From contig LDXJ01000062.1 in the NCBI GenBank assembly GCA_001029295.1, forward strand, positions 310,001 through 374,000: a stretch of 64,000 nt of DNA, written 5' to 3'. Under the pieces are notes generated by a model. That model saw only the letters and a list, made by a program, of their open reading frames with translations. It did not search any database and was not told the DNA's origin. Source of the stretch: Peptococcaceae bacterium CEB3. Lineage in GTDB: Bacteria; Bacillota; Desulfitobacteriia; Desulfitobacteriales; Desulfitobacteriaceae. Numbering within the stretch: position 1 is the first letter of the stretch; every line of letters starts with the position of its first letter. Positions 7,721 to 17,462 of the stretch are shown here, piece after piece. The position numbers and the translations under genes were made by a program.

Positions 7721-10700
7721 TCCGGCGTGGCACAAGGTTATGGTGATAGGCTCGGGGCCCATCGTGATCGGCCAGGCGGCAGAATTTGACTACGCGGGGA
7801 CCCAGGCTTGTAAAGCCCTGCACGAGGTCGGGCTGGAAGTCGTTTTGGTGAATTCGAATCCGGCTACGATCATGACGGATGTCCAGATGGCCGATAAGAT
7901 TTATTTGGAGCCTCTCCTGCCGGAAAGGTTGGAAGCCATTATGGAGAAGGAGAGGCCCGACGCCCTTCTTCCCACTTTAGGCGGGCAGACCGGCTTGAAT
8001 CTGGCCATGGATCTGGCAAGCCGGGGCATCCTGCAACACTACGGGGTGGAACTCATCGGTTGTGATGCCGGGACTATCTACAAAGCCGAGGACCGGGAAG
8101 CGTTCAAGGAGACGATGCTCAGGATCGGGGAACCGGTGGCGGACAGCGTCATCGTTACAAGTGTGGCGGAAGGAGAAGAATTCGCCGGACGCTCAGGTTA
8201 CCCTGTCATCGTGCGGCCCGCCTATACCTTGGGAGGAACCGGCGGCGGGATGGTCAAGAACAAAAGGCAATTGGCCGAGATCCTTGGCCGCGGTCTGCAA
8301 GCCAGCCCTATCGGGCAGTGCTTGATCGAGCGAAGCGTGGCAGGCTGGAAGGAAATCGAGTACGAAGTTATGCGGGATGCGGCCGACAACTGCATCACCG
8401 TCTGTAATATGGAAAATATCGATCCGGTGGGGGTGCACACGGGTGACAGTATCGTGGTAGCCCCTTCCCAAACTTTGACGGACCGGGAATACCAGATGCT
8501 GAGGGCGAGTTCGCTGAAGATCATCCGTACTTTGGGTGTGAACGGCGGCTGTAACGTGCAGTTTGCCCTCAATCCGAAGAGCCGGGAGTACGTCGTGATC
8601 GAAGTAAACCCTCGGGTGAGCCGGTCCAGTGCCCTGGCGTCCAAAGCGACGGGTTATCCAATCGCCAAGATGGCGGCTCTGCTGGCGGTTGGCTTTACTT
8701 TGCCGGAATTGACCAATCCGGTGACCGGGCATACGAGCGCCTGTTTTGAGCCGGCTTTGGACTATGTTGTGCTCAAGTTTCCGCGCTGGCCTTTTGACAA
8801 ATTCCCCGCGGCGGATAACCGCCTGGGAACCCAGATGAAGGCCACGGGAGAAGTCATGGCTTTGGAGCGCACGTTTGAGGCCTCCCTGCTCAAGGCCGTC
8901 CGTTCCTTGGAAATTGGGGCGGTGGGCCTGAGAATTCCTGATTCGGGCCGCTGGACGGAAATGGAGATCGAAGACAAGCTGGCCCAGGCGGACCACGAGC
9001 GGTTTTTCGCGGTTGCCGAGGCGTTTCGCCGGGACTGGACGGTCACGGAAGTGGAAGCCCTCACGAAGATCGATCCCTTTTTTCTGTATAAAATCAAAGG
9101 CCTCGTCGACCTGGAAAGGCGGTTGGCCGAGGGGCCCGTGGGTGGGGAGCTCTTGCGCCTGGCCAAGGGCATGGGTTTTTCCGATCTGGCCATCGCCAGG
9201 CTGACCCGGCGCAAGGAAGAGGATGTCCGGCGGCAGCGCCTGAGAGAAGGAATCGTTCCGGTTTACAAAACGGTTGACACCTGTGCGGCGGAATTTGCCG
9301 CCTCGACCCCTTACTATTATTCCAGTTACGAGGAAGAGGACGAGGTGAAGGTGCTCTCCGGGCCCAAGGTGGTGGTCCTGGGTTCGGGGCCCATCCGGAT
9401 AGGCCAGGGGATTGAATTTGACTACTGTTCGGTTCACGCTCTCTGGGCCCTGCAAGAGGCCGGGGTGGAGTCCATCATGATCAATAATAACCCCGAGACC
9501 GTCTCCACCGACTTTGACACGGGGGACAAACTGTATTTTGAACCTTTAACGACGGAAGATGTCCTTCATGTGGTGGAAAAAGAGAATGTTGACGGGGTCT
9601 TTGTCCAGTTCGGCGGCCAGACCGCGATCAATTTGGCTGGTCCTCTGAGCAAAGTCGGGGTCAGGATCCTCGGAACTTCGGTGGATTCTATCGACATGGC
9701 GGAGGATAGGGAGCGTTTTGCCCAGTTGCTGAGCCGTTTAGGTATCCCACAAAGCGAAGGTCGGGGCGCGACTTCAGTGGAACAGGCGAAAGAGATCGCG
9801 GAGGAATTAGTATTCCCGGTTTTGGTCCGCCCTTCCTATGTTATCGGGGGTCGTGCCATGCAGGTCGTCGACGATCTGGAAGAATTGGAGGAATACCTGG
9901 GCCGGGCTCTCCACCTTTCGCCTGAGCACCCCATCCTGGTCGATAAATATTTGGAGGGCCGTGAGGTGGAGGTGGACGCCGTGTCGGACGGGGAGACGAC
10001 GGTGATTCCGGGGATAATGGAGCACATTGAGCGGGCCGGGGTCCATTCGGGCGACAGTCTTGCGGTTTATCCGCCCCAGAACCTGACGCCTAACGAAATT
10101 CAGCAAATAGAAAACTATACCTGTAGAATAGCGGGGGAGATGCGGGTTCAAGGTCTGATAAATATTCAGTATGTGGTGGTGCACGGTAAGGTCTACGTCC
10201 TGGAAGTCAATCCGCGGGCCAGCCGCACGGTACCCATCCTTTCTAAAGTGACCGGGATTCCCTTAGTGAATCTGGCGGTGCGGGTGGCTTTGGGCAAAAA
10301 ATTGAGGGATTTGGGTTATAAACACGGTTTAGCCCCGGTAGTGCCTTTCGTCGTGGTCAAAGCGCCGGTTTTCTCTTTTGAAAAGTTGACCAAGGTCGAG
10401 ACTTCCTTGGGCCCGGAGATGAAATCAACCGGTGAGGTTTTGGGAATGGACCGGAATTTCGGGCACGCTTTGGCCAAAGCCTTTGCTTCGGCCCAAGTGG
10501 CGCTGCCGGAGACGGGTTCCATCTTGGTCACGGTGGCGGAGAAAGATCGCCCCGAGGCTTTGGCTCTAAGCAGAGATCTGGCCAAACTGGGCTTCAGCGT
10601 CAAGGCCACCGGTGACACCGCCAAGGCCCTGCGGCTCTGCGGGGTTGAGGCAGAGGAAGTGGCCGAGGGGAGCGAAAAGTTGAAAGAAGCCATTCGGGAA

Positions 10701-10907
10701 CGGGAGTTCTCTTTTATCTTGAGTACTCCCAGTAAAGGAAAAACCCCGGAGCACACCGGCTATCTCTTGCGCCGGTTGGCGGCGGAGCATCATGTTCCTT
10801 GCCTGACTTCGATGGATACGGCTCGGGCCGTTGTCAGGGCGCTTTTGGAAATGCGCAGTAATACGGAACCCCGGACTTTGGCGCTCCAGGAATATTTGGA
10901 AGTCTAA
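7710..10907 (+). CDS. carB: Carbamoyl-phosphate synthase large (ammonia) chain
   Basis: Makes carbamoyl phosphate from bicarbonate, ammonia and two ATP, with CarA supplying ammonia. 1065 residues, full length, with the expected internal duplication. The first ATP-grasp half opens [21 protein letters not shown] and contains GGTGGGM; the second opens [21 protein letters not shown], with IGGRAMQVV and [12 protein letters not shown]. The last ~130 residues (from about [17 protein letters not shown]) form the MGS-like allosteric domain. ATG 7710 has AAAGGAGGG upstream and lies inside the carA 3' end, implying translational coupling. Being in the arg operon suggests an arginine-repressed isozyme, but no pyrimidine gene is present to compare. 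Confidence 0.97.
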   Translation: MPLNPAWHKVMVIGSGPIVIGQAAEFDYAGTQACKALHEVGLEVVLVNSNPATIMTDVQMADKIYLEPLLPERLEAIMEKERPDALLPTLGGQTGLNLAMDLASRGILQHYGVELIGCDAGTIYKAEDREAFKETMLRIGEPVADSVIVTSVAEGEEFAGRSGYPVIVRPAYTLGGTGGGMVKNKRQLAEILGRGLQASPIGQCLIERSVAGWKEIEYEVMRDAADNCITVCNMENIDPVGVHTGDSIVVAPSQTLTDREYQMLRASSLKIIRTLGVNGGCNVQFALNPKSREYVVIEVNPRVSRSSALASKATGYPIAKMAALLAVGFTLPELTNPVTGHTSACFEPALDYVVLKFPRWPFDKFPAADNRLGTQMKATGEVMALERTFEASLLKAVRSLEIGAVGLRIPDSGRWTEMEIEDKLAQADHERFFAVAEAFRRDWTVTEVEALTKIDPFFLYKIKGLVDLERRLAEGPVGGELLRLAKGMGFSDLAIARLTRRKEEDVRRQRLREGIVPVYKTVDTCAAEFAASTPYYYSSYEEEDEVKVLSGPKVVVLGSGPIRIGQGIEFDYCSVHALWALQEAGVESIMINNNPETVSTDFDTGDKLYFEPLTTEDVLHVVEKENVDGVFVQFGGQTAINLAGPLSKVGVRILGTSVDSIDMAEDRERFAQLLSRLGIPQSEGRGATSVEQAKEIAEELVFPVLVRPSYVIGGRAMQVVDDLEELEEYLGRALHLSPEHPILVDKYLEGREVEVDAVSDGETTVIPGIMEHIERAGVHSGDSLAVYPPQNLTPNEIQQIENYTCRIAGEMRVQGLINIQYVVVHGKVYVLEVNPRASRTVPILSKVTGIPLVNLAVRVALGKKLRDLGYKHGLAPVVPFVVVKAPVFSFEKLTKVETSLGPEMKSTGEVLGMDRNFGHALAKAFASAQVALPETGSILVTVAEKDRPEALALSRDLAKLGFSVKATGDTAKALRLCGVEAEEVAEGSEKLKEAIREREFSFILSTPSKGKTPEHTGYLLRRLAAEHHVPCLTSMDTARAVVRALLEMRSNTEPRTLALQEYLEV

Positions 10908-10970
10908 AGGCGCCTGCGGGCGCAGCTCGGCGTTCATCCTATTGCTCGAATCCTATTGCTCGCATTGTGA

Positions 10971-10994
10971 GCTCCCGCTTCTGCAAGCGGGAGC
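10971..10994 (+). terminator. Hairpin between convergent carB and pspC
   Basis: Perfect 10-bp stem GCTCCCGCTT / AAGCGGGAGC with loop CTGC. It is followed on the plus strand only by GGTTTCC, so it is a weak or factor-assisted terminator at best. It lies 64 bp past the carB stop and 61 bp before the pspC stop. Confidence 0.45.
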
Positions 10995-11054
10995 GGTTTC
11001 CCCGTGCCTTGACTCAGTGGGGAAGACTCGAACGAGTTCAGTGGCGTTCCGGGT

Positions 11055-11531
11055 TCAATGGCGTTCCCCCCGGATGATGACGGCAGCCCCGAGGATAACC
11101 AGGACCAAGGGCCACATCTTGTTAAAGTTGAACCAGAAGGGGAACCAACGGTCCAGGAAAAAGAGGAGACCGAGCACAATCAGGACAATGCCCGCCCAGC
11201 GGGTACCTTGGCCGGGGTTCACTTGATGGCTGAAATTGCGGGCGGCATCCTCAATGTCGGTGCGCACATCTTGAACATTGGCGCGGATATCGTCGGAAAA
11301 GCCGCCCTCGCGGGAATTCCGGCCGAGATAAGGCCGGTCGTTGGGATTCATCGGGATGATGATCCAGCAGGCAATATAGGCCACAAAGCCCGCGCCGATG
11401 GCAAATATGGTGACGATGGCGATCAAGCGAATCAAGGTAGGATCGATGTTAAAGTATTCGGCCAGCCCTCCGCATACCCCTCCCAAGATTTTATTACGTC
11501 CCGAACGGTATAGGCGTTCCGTGACTGTCAT
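11055..11531 (-). CDS. pspC: PspC-domain membrane protein
   Basis: Envelope-stress protein of the phage-shock C family. 158 residues. The N-terminal PspC domain is clear: LYRSGRNKILGGVCGGLAEY, then the hydrophobic IRLIAIVTIFAIGAGFVAYI and IIIPMNP. A polar stretch (about 65-105) leads to two more hydrophobic segments near the C-terminus (WAGIVLIVLGLLFFL and WPLVLVILGAAVII), similar to LiaF/DUF5668-type tails. The ATG follows AGGAAAGGAG. It is oriented against the arg genes and splits carB from argF. No other psp gene is seen nearby. Confidence 0.88.
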   Translation of the reverse strand: MTVTERLYRSGRNKILGGVCGGLAEYFNIDPTLIRLIAIVTIFAIGAGFVAYIACWIIIPMNPNDRPYLGRNSREGGFSDDIRANVQDVRTDIEDAARNFSHQVNPGQGTRWAGIVLIVLGLLFFLDRWFPFWFNFNKMWPLVLVILGAAVIIRGERH

Positions 11532-11653
11532 TTTGTCTGCTCCTTTCCTTGCCGCCTAAAAGAATTCAGGGGTGGTTTTTCCGGAAATGTCGGGCGGGCT
11601 TTTTTTTTCATCCCTGATACGCGAGAAGGAAGAAAAAAGTTTCATATTTGAGG

Positions 11654-11688
11654 TTGAATGTTTATACAATGTAATGTATAATAATACA
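11654..11688 (+). promoter_or_regulatory. argF promoter with two overlapping ARG boxes
   Basis: -35 TTGAAT (11654-11659), 17-bp spacer, -10 TATAAT (11677-11682). Two 14-mers fit TG-N-AT-N4-AT-N-CA without mismatch: TGAATGTTTATACA (11655-11668) and TGTATAATAATACA (11675-11688), 20 bp apart. This is the operator arrangement expected for ArgR/AhrC and it repeats that at argC. Confidence 0.82.
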
Positions 11689-11712
11689 CAGAAAAGAGAG
11701 GTGCGGATGGAT

Positions 11713-12657
11713 ATGGAAACGTTAGAGAAGGTAGGATTGCGCGGCAGGGATTTCATCTCTTTGCATGACTTTTCACAAAGCGAACTTCAGGAAATGATTA
11801 ACCTGGCTTTGGCTTTAAAGGCCGAAAAGAAAGCGGGGGTTTCCCACCCGCTCCTCCAAGGGAAAACCTTGGGGATGATTTTCACCAAGTCCTCTACCCG
11901 GACGCGGGTGTCTTTTGAGGTGGGGATGTATCAGCTGGGGGGACACGCCTTGTTCTTGAGCAGCCGGGATATTCAGCTGGGCCGGGGGGAGACGATTCCG
12001 GATACAGCCAGAGTGCTCTCGCGCATGGTCGACGGGATCATGATCCGTACCTTCAGCCACCGGGAAGTCTTGGAGCTGGCTGAATACGCCACGGTACCCG
12101 TGATCAATGCCCTGACCGACCATCTGCACCCCACCCAGGTTTTGGCCGACCTCTTGACGATTCAAGAGCACAAGGGCCGTCTCAAAGGGCTTAAGCTCGC
12201 CTATATCGGGGACGGAAACAATATGGCGCATTCCCTGATGTACGGGTGCGGAAAAATGGGGCTTCAGGTTGTAATCGCTTCCCCTCAAGGCTACCGGCCG
12301 GATGCGGATGTGACGGCCAGGGCCCAGGCGGATGCCAGGGTGAACGGGGGCTCCGTGGAAGTCGTAGAAGACCCCTGGCTTGCCGCGGCAGGCGCGGATG
12401 TGCTCTACACGGATGTTTGGGCCAGCATGGGTCAAGAAGGTGAAGCCGCAATCCGTAAAAAGGCTTTTGCGGGTTATCAGATAAATACGGAATTGCTGCG
12501 CCTGGCAGCCAAGAAGGCGATCGTCTTGCACTGCCTGCCGGCTCACCGGGAGGAAGAGATCACGGCTGAGGTGTTGGAAGGGGAGCAATCCGTCGTTTTC
12601 GACGAAGCCGAAAACAGACTACATGCCCAAAAAGCGATTTTGGCTTCGCTGCTGTAA
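11713..12657 (+). CDS. argF: Ornithine carbamoyltransferase
   Basis: Joins ornithine and carbamoyl phosphate to give citrulline. 314 residues, usual length. The carbamoyl-phosphate site is SSTRTRVSFEVG (STRTR), the domain linker carries HPTQVLADL, and the ornithine site has HCLPAHREEEIT. Two nearby ATGs compete. ATG 11713 is 9 nt from GAGAGGTG and is preferred to ATG 11707, which is only 3 nt away. The leader from the ARG-box promoter is very short. Followed by argG after 78 bp. Confidence 0.95.
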   Translation: METLEKVGLRGRDFISLHDFSQSELQEMINLALALKAEKKAGVSHPLLQGKTLGMIFTKSSTRTRVSFEVGMYQLGGHALFLSSRDIQLGRGETIPDTARVLSRMVDGIMIRTFSHREVLELAEYATVPVINALTDHLHPTQVLADLLTIQEHKGRLKGLKLAYIGDGNNMAHSLMYGCGKMGLQVVIASPQGYRPDADVTARAQADARVNGGSVEVVEDPWLAAAGADVLYTDVWASMGQEGEAAIRKKAFAGYQINTELLRLAAKKAIVLHCLPAHREEEITAEVLEGEQSVVFDEAENRLHAQKAILASLL

Positions 12658-12735
12658 GGGAGCTTTGGGTTTTGCTGTTACGAGTTTGCTTTTGGAATTT
12701 AGCTTTATGTGGCTGATTTTTGGGGGGAAAGACCT

Positions 12736-13941
12736 GTGAAAAAAGTAGTCTTAGCCTATTCCGGAGGACTTGATACGTCCGTTATTATTCCTTGGCTCAA
12801 AGAAAACTACGGCTGCGAGGTTATCGCCATGGCGGCTGACCTGGGCCAGGGTGAGGAACTGGCTCCGCTGAAAGAAAAGGCGATTAAAACCGGAGCGAGC
12901 AAGATTTACATCGAGAACCTTCAGGAAGAGTTTGTCACGGATTTCATCTACCCGACCTTAAAGGCCGGTGCCGTATATGAAGGGAAATACCTCCTGGGCA
13001 CATCTTTTGCTCGACCGCTGATTGCTCGCCGCCTGGTGGAAATTGCCGAAAAAGAAGGAGCGGTTGCCATTGCCCATGGGGCCACGGGCAAAGGAAATGA
13101 CCAGGTGCGTTTCGAACTCAGCGTGAAGGCGCTCAATCCCGACTTGGAGATCATAGCGCCTTGGCGGCTGTGGGATATTAAATCTCGCGAAGACGCTATC
13201 GATTACGCGGCGGCACGAGGGATTCCCATTCCGGTCAACAAGGAGCGGCCCTACAGCATGGACCGGAATCTATGGCATCTCAGCCATGAAGGCGGAGATT
13301 TGGAGGATCCCTGGAATGAGCCGAAACGAGACCTGTATTTGCTGGGCGTTGCGCCCGAGGATGCGCCGGATGAGCCCACTTATCTGGAACTGGGTTTTGA
13401 ACAGGGAATTCCCCAGACCCTGAACGGGGAAGAAATAGCCCCGGTCGCCTTGCTCGCCGCACTTAACGAGGTGGGCGGGAAGAACGGGGTCGGTATTGTG
13501 GATATGGTGGAAAATCGTCTGGTTGGGATGAAGTCGCGCGGGGTTTACGAGACGCCGGGCGGAACCATTCTCTATCAAGCACACCAAGCCCTGGAACAGT
13601 TGACCCTGGACCGGGTCACTTATCACTACAAAGAACAAATCGCTCTCCGTTACGCGGAGCTGGTTTACGACGGGCTTTGGTATTCTCCGCTGCGGGAAGC
13701 CTTGGCCGCTTTCGTCGACGCGACCCAGAAAAATGTCACCGGAACGGTGCGGCTCAAACTCTATAAAGGAAGCTGCACGGTTACGGGCGTTAAATCTCCC
13801 TATTCCCTTTATAGCGAAGAATTCGCGACCTTTGGCCGGGATGGGGTATACAATCAAAAAGATGCCGAAGGGTTTATCAACCTCTTTGGGCTTCCTTTGA
13901 AAGTCAAGGCTTTGATGGAGAAAAAGGCCGGTTTGCGCTGA
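12736..13941 (+). CDS. argG: Argininosuccinate synthase
   Basis: ATP-dependent condensation of citrulline and aspartate. 401 residues, usual length. The PP-loop ATP site [10 protein letters not shown] is at the N-terminus, [13 protein letters not shown] follows near 120, and YETPGGTIL with KGSCTV later are typical. The GTG at 12736 gives the family N-terminus [10 protein letters not shown] and has GGGGGGAAA upstream; an in-frame GTG at 12709 is less likely. A strong terminator lies 55 bp downstream, so argFG forms one transcript. Confidence 0.96.
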   Translation: MKKVVLAYSGGLDTSVIIPWLKENYGCEVIAMAADLGQGEELAPLKEKAIKTGASKIYIENLQEEFVTDFIYPTLKAGAVYEGKYLLGTSFARPLIARRLVEIAEKEGAVAIAHGATGKGNDQVRFELSVKALNPDLEIIAPWRLWDIKSREDAIDYAAARGIPIPVNKERPYSMDRNLWHLSHEGGDLEDPWNEPKRDLYLLGVAPEDAPDEPTYLELGFEQGIPQTLNGEEIAPVALLAALNEVGGKNGVGIVDMVENRLVGMKSRGVYETPGGTILYQAHQALEQLTLDRVTYHYKEQIALRYAELVYDGLWYSPLREALAAFVDATQKNVTGTVRLKLYKGSCTVTGVKSPYSLYSEEFATFGRDGVYNQKDAEGFINLFGLPLKVKALMEKKAGLR

Positions 13942-13947
13942 TCGATG

Positions 13948-13973
13948 TTCAGCTTGAGCTGAACGAGTTCACT
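13948..13973 (+). repeat. Interspersed palindromic element, copy 1 of 3
   Basis: Carries TTCAGCTTGAGCTGAA, a near-perfect palindrome, followed by CGAGTTCACT. Closely related sequence occurs inverted at 23811-23845 and in part at 26984-27005; a weaker GAACGAGTTCA match lies at 11027. All sit just past gene 3' ends. Confidence 0.7.
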
Positions 13974-13996
13974 TTCTTCGGGACCTTGTTTGACTG

Positions 13997-14045
13997 AACT
14001 GTGGAAAGCATCCGTGAGGGTGCTTTCCACAGTTTGCTTTTTTTT
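13997..14045 (+). terminator. Rho-independent terminator after argG
   Basis: Perfect 14-bp stem AACTGTGGAAAGCA / TGCTTTCCACAGTT with a 10-nt loop, then TGCTTTTTTTT. It separates argFG from argH. Confidence 0.93.
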
Positions 14046-14122
14046 CATTTAGGTTTTCATGTCGTGAGACGCCGCTGCTTGAGGATGGAAATGCGCGCCA
14101 CAGCGGCAGTATCGATTCCCAT

Positions 14123-14151
14123 TTGACAGGTGTTTCAGCCCTGGTTAGAAT
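14123..14151 (+). promoter_or_regulatory. argH promoter
   Basis: TTGACA (14123-14128), 17-bp spacer, TAGAAT (14146-14151). A near-consensus vegetative promoter after the argG terminator; no ARG box is visible around it, so argH may escape arginine repression. Confidence 0.75.
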
Positions 14152-14217
14152 TAAGACAACGCGCGGTCCTTTTCTCCTGCGAGTTAAATGAGGAAGGAGG
14201 AGGGGTCTGGATCAGAG

Positions 14218-15624
14218 ATGCTGATACGGGCTCCGACGATCATGAAATTATGGGGTGGCCGTTTTGAGAAAGACACGGATGCTTTGGTAGAGGATTTTCA
14301 TTCTTCCATATCCTTCGACCAGCGGCTTTACAAGCAGGACGTTCAGGGCAGCATGGCTCATGCCCGGATGTTGGGACAGATAGGGGTTTTGTCCCCTCAA
14401 GAGGCGGAGATTCTGCTTCAGGGTTTGGCCGGACTTCTGGCAGACATTGAGGCCGGCCGGGTAGAATTTGAAACCGGGGCCGAAGACATCCACATGAATA
14501 TTGAAAAACTGCTGACGGAACGGGTCGGAACGGTGGGAAAAAAGCTGCATACGGCCCGCAGCCGCAATGACCAGGTGGCTTTAGATCTGCGCCTTTTTCT
14601 GAGGGAAGAAATCGACGGGACCAAGGACTTGCTGGTACGCTTGTTGCAAACGCTTCTGCAACTGGCGGAAAAACACAAAGAGACCTGGATGCCCGGTTAC
14701 ACGCATTTACAAAAAGCGCAGCCCATTAGTTTTGGGCACCATTTAACAGCCTATGTGCAAATGTTTTTGCGTGATTTGGGGCGTCTGAAAGACACGCGTC
14801 GGCGGCTGAACTTTTCTCCGTTAGGCTCGGGGGCCTTAGCGGGAACCACTTTTCCATTACAACGTGAAGTCGTGGCGGAGGAGCTCGGTTTTGAGGGGGT
14901 GACCATAAACAGTCTGGACGGGGTGAGCGACCGGGATTTTGCCCTGGAGTTTCTCAGCGCGGCGTCCATTTTAATGATGCATCTGAGCCGCCTGTGCGAG
15001 GAACTGGTACTATGGTCAAGCGGGGAATTCCGTTTTGTCGTGATGGATGACGGGTACAGCACCGGCTCGAGTATTATGCCGCAAAAGAAAAACCCGGATG
15101 TGGCGGAACTGGTCCGGGGGAAAACGGGGCGGGTTTACGGTGACTTGATGGCCCTGCTGACTGTGATGAAAGGCTTGCCTTTGGCCTATAATAAGGACAT
15201 GCAGGAAGACAAAGAAAGCGTCTTTGACGCTGTGGACACCGTGAAGAAATCCCTCTTGGTGGTCGAACCGATGCTTGGCACGATGCAGGTCAACAAGGAA
15301 GCCATGGCCCGGGCGGCGAAAGAAGGCTTTACCAATGCCACGGATCTGGCCGACTACTTGGCGAAGAAAGGGGTGCCTTTCCGGGAGGCCCATGAATTGG
15401 TTGGCCGGATCGTCCTATACTGCAGCAAGCGCGGGCTCGCCCTCGAGGATCTGACGGTGGCCCAGTATCGGGAATTCTCGCAGGTGTTTGACCCGGACTT
15501 GTTTCAAACTATCGGTATCGAGCACTGTGTGCGCGCCCGCGGGTTGACCGGGGGACCCGCTCCCGACGCGGTCGCCGCGGGAATTGCCCGAAGCCGGGAG
15601 ATCCTGGCCGAATTACTCTGGTAA
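14218..15624 (+). CDS. argH: Argininosuccinate lyase
   Basis: Cleaves argininosuccinate to arginine and fumarate, the last pathway step. Fumarase/aspartase superfamily; the family core starts MKLWGGRFEK at 14242. The signature GSSIMPQKKNPD is present, with TARSRNDQVALDLRL and PGYTHLQKAQP (substrate loops). The start is ambiguous: ATG 14242 matches the family N-terminus but lacks a ribosome site, ATG 14188 also lacks one, and ATG 14218 lies 12 nt after GGAGGGG, so it is used here (468 residues). Followed by a DnaA-box-like cluster rather than another arg gene. Confidence 0.94.
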   Translation: MLIRAPTIMKLWGGRFEKDTDALVEDFHSSISFDQRLYKQDVQGSMAHARMLGQIGVLSPQEAEILLQGLAGLLADIEAGRVEFETGAEDIHMNIEKLLTERVGTVGKKLHTARSRNDQVALDLRLFLREEIDGTKDLLVRLLQTLLQLAEKHKETWMPGYTHLQKAQPISFGHHLTAYVQMFLRDLGRLKDTRRRLNFSPLGSGALAGTTFPLQREVVAEELGFEGVTINSLDGVSDRDFALEFLSAASILMMHLSRLCEELVLWSSGEFRFVVMDDGYSTGSSIMPQKKNPDVAELVRGKTGRVYGDLMALLTVMKGLPLAYNKDMQEDKESVFDAVDTVKKSLLVVEPMLGTMQVNKEAMARAAKEGFTNATDLADYLAKKGVPFREAHELVGRIVLYCSKRGLALEDLTVAQYREFSQVFDPDLFQTIGIEHCVRARGLTGGPAPDAVAAGIARSREILAELLW

Positions 15625-15635
15625 CTCAAGTTTCC

Positions 15636-15686
15636 TGTGGAATACCTGTGCATAATGTGGATAAGTTTGTGGATAACAGTGGATAA
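15636..15686 (+). other. DnaA-box-like cluster downstream of argH
   Basis: Exact TGTGGATAA 9-mers (reverse of TTATCCACA) lie at 15656-15664 and 15668-15676, with TGTGCATAA at 15647-15655 (still within TTWTNCACA), AGTGGATAA at 15678-15686 and TGTGGAATA at 15636. All face the same way at roughly 10-12 bp spacing. It is in a 264-bp gap that also holds a TCCGCAACT/AGTTGCGGA hairpin (15737-15756) and nothing else clear. Confidence 0.6.
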
Positions 15687-15888
15687 ACGGCGAATGACGG
15701 TGGATAGCTGCGGATTGTTGCGGTGAACAGCGAACATCCGCAACTTCAGTTGCGGAGAGGTTTACTGCGGGGGTATGTGGGCTAGTCTTCAGCCAGCCGA
15801 AGGCGGCGCCGGCAGACCGGATTTCCGAAGTTGCAGGGGGTTGGGGGTAGGCGGCTGAAGCCGGAGTAGATGGAAATGGGGCAGGAAT

Positions 15889-17334
15889 GTGCGGAACTTG
15901 ACGATGTTGACGGATCTTTACCAATTGACGATGATGCAGGGGTATCGGGCCAACGGCTGCTGGGAGAAAGAGGCGGTATTTGATCTCTTTTTCCGTACCC
16001 TTCCTCCGGGAAGCGGTTATGCCCTGGCAGCCGGGTTGGAGCAAGTTGTCCGCTATATCGAAAACTTGCGTTTTGAAGAGGACGACCTTAAATACTTAAG
16101 TAGTCTGAACTTGTTTCAGAAGGATTTTCTGGTTGAACTGCGGCAGTTTCGTTTTTCCGGGGACCTAGATGCGGTGCCGGAAGGAAGTGTGGTCTTTCCT
16201 TATGAACCGCTGGTCCGGGTAAAAGCCAGGATCTTCGAAGCCCAGCTTTTGGAGACGGCTCTTTTGAACCTCATCAATTTTGAGACCCTGATCGCGACCA
16301 AAGCGTCCAGGGTTGTGGCGGCGGCGGAAGGAGGAGCGGTGATGGAGTTCGGCCTGCGCCGCGCTCAGGGTCCTGATGCGGGTACTTTGGGCGCTCGGGC
16401 CGCGTTTATCGGCGGAGTGAAGTCGACGTCCAATCTGCTGGCCGGTGAACGTTACGGAATTCCCGTCTCAGGTACCCAGGCGCACAGTTGGATTCAATGC
16501 TTTTCTTCGGAATTGGAGGCTTTTCGGGCCTATGCCAAGACGTTCCCGGACCAATGCCTTCTGCTGGTGGATACCTACAATGTCCTCAAATCCGGCGTGC
16601 CCAACGCGATTAAAGTGGGATTGGAGTTGGAAAAGGAAGGCCACCGTTTTCTGGGCATTCGGATCGACAGCGGGGACCTGGCCTACTTGTCACGGGAAGC
16701 CAGGAAAATGCTGGATGAGGCGGGGCTCAAGCAGGCCATCATCGTGGGGTCCAACGATCTGGACGAAGAAACCATCTGGGCCATTCGGGGCCAGGGAGCG
16801 GCTATCGATTCTTGGGGGGTCGGCACCCATCTCATTACCTCCAAGGATGCCCCTTCTTTGGGTGGGGTTTACAAACTGGCGGCGGAAGGGGAGAAGGGGA
16901 TTTTCACTCCCCGGCTGAAAGTGTCCGAAAACACAACCAAGATTACCAACCCGGGGATCAAGAAAGTGGTTCGTTTCTACAACCGGGAGGGAAAAGCTCT
17001 GGCCGACCTCATCGCTTTGGCGGAGGAGGAGTTTAACACGCCCGCTTTAACCATCTTTGACCCAGTTCAAACTTGGAAGCGGAAGACTCTGGAGAATTTT
17101 TGGACGCGGGAGCTCCTGGTTCCCGTATTTCGTGAGGGCCAGCGGGTTTATTCCTTGCCGGGGTTAACGGAGATTCAGAAATATGCCGCAAGGGAATTGG
17201 ATACACTTTGGGGGGAAGTAAAACGGTTGGCCAATCCTCACCGCTATATCGTCGACCTTTCGGCCGGGCTTTACGATTTGAAACAGAGGCTCTTGCGCGA
17301 GGTGAACTTAGGGCTTGAGGAGCACGGCGGTTAA
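15889..17334 (+). CDS. pncB: Nicotinate phosphoribosyltransferase
   Basis: Salvages nicotinic acid to nicotinate mononucleotide with PRPP and ATP. 481 residues. The family opening LTDLYQLTMMQGY is intact. Other typical parts are EFGLRRAQGPDAG (substrate loop), the SGTQAHSW region holding the phosphorylated His, RIDSGDLAYLSREARKM and GVGTHLITS. The start is a GTG with only a weak AGG upstream; starting at the internal ATG (15904) would cost five residues. It pairs functionally with nadE, 128 bp downstream. Confidence 0.94.
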   Translation: MRNLTMLTDLYQLTMMQGYRANGCWEKEAVFDLFFRTLPPGSGYALAAGLEQVVRYIENLRFEEDDLKYLSSLNLFQKDFLVELRQFRFSGDLDAVPEGSVVFPYEPLVRVKARIFEAQLLETALLNLINFETLIATKASRVVAAAEGGAVMEFGLRRAQGPDAGTLGARAAFIGGVKSTSNLLAGERYGIPVSGTQAHSWIQCFSSELEAFRAYAKTFPDQCLLLVDTYNVLKSGVPNAIKVGLELEKEGHRFLGIRIDSGDLAYLSREARKMLDEAGLKQAIIVGSNDLDEETIWAIRGQGAAIDSWGVGTHLITSKDAPSLGGVYKLAAEGEKGIFTPRLKVSENTTKITNPGIKKVVRFYNREGKALADLIALAEEEFNTPALTIFDPVQTWKRKTLENFWTRELLVPVFREGQRVYSLPGLTEIQKYAARELDTLWGEVKRLANPHRYIVDLSAGLYDLKQRLLREVNLGLEEHGG

Positions 17335-17462
17335 AGTGCCGGCAAGAATGCCCCGACGGTTAAAGCGGACCACATATCCGGGGAGATCGTGCCCCAGCAT
17401 TTTTGTTGAACATTGTACATTGTTATTTAAAGTCATTATTTAAATAGGGAGGGATTTTTGCG

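Noticed and set aside
8193-9455. 420-codon minus-strand frame opposite carB
   Set aside because: High-GC antisense shadow of a fully conserved carB; no homology-like motif or start site.
10971-10994. Strong intrinsic terminator after carB
   Set aside because: The stem is perfect but lacks a T-run on either strand, so it is listed only as a weak hairpin.
15636-15686. Possible chromosomal origin at the DnaA-box clusters (15.6 and 23.7 kb)
   Set aside because: No dnaA, dnaN, recF or gyrB and no AT-rich unwinding stretch alongside.
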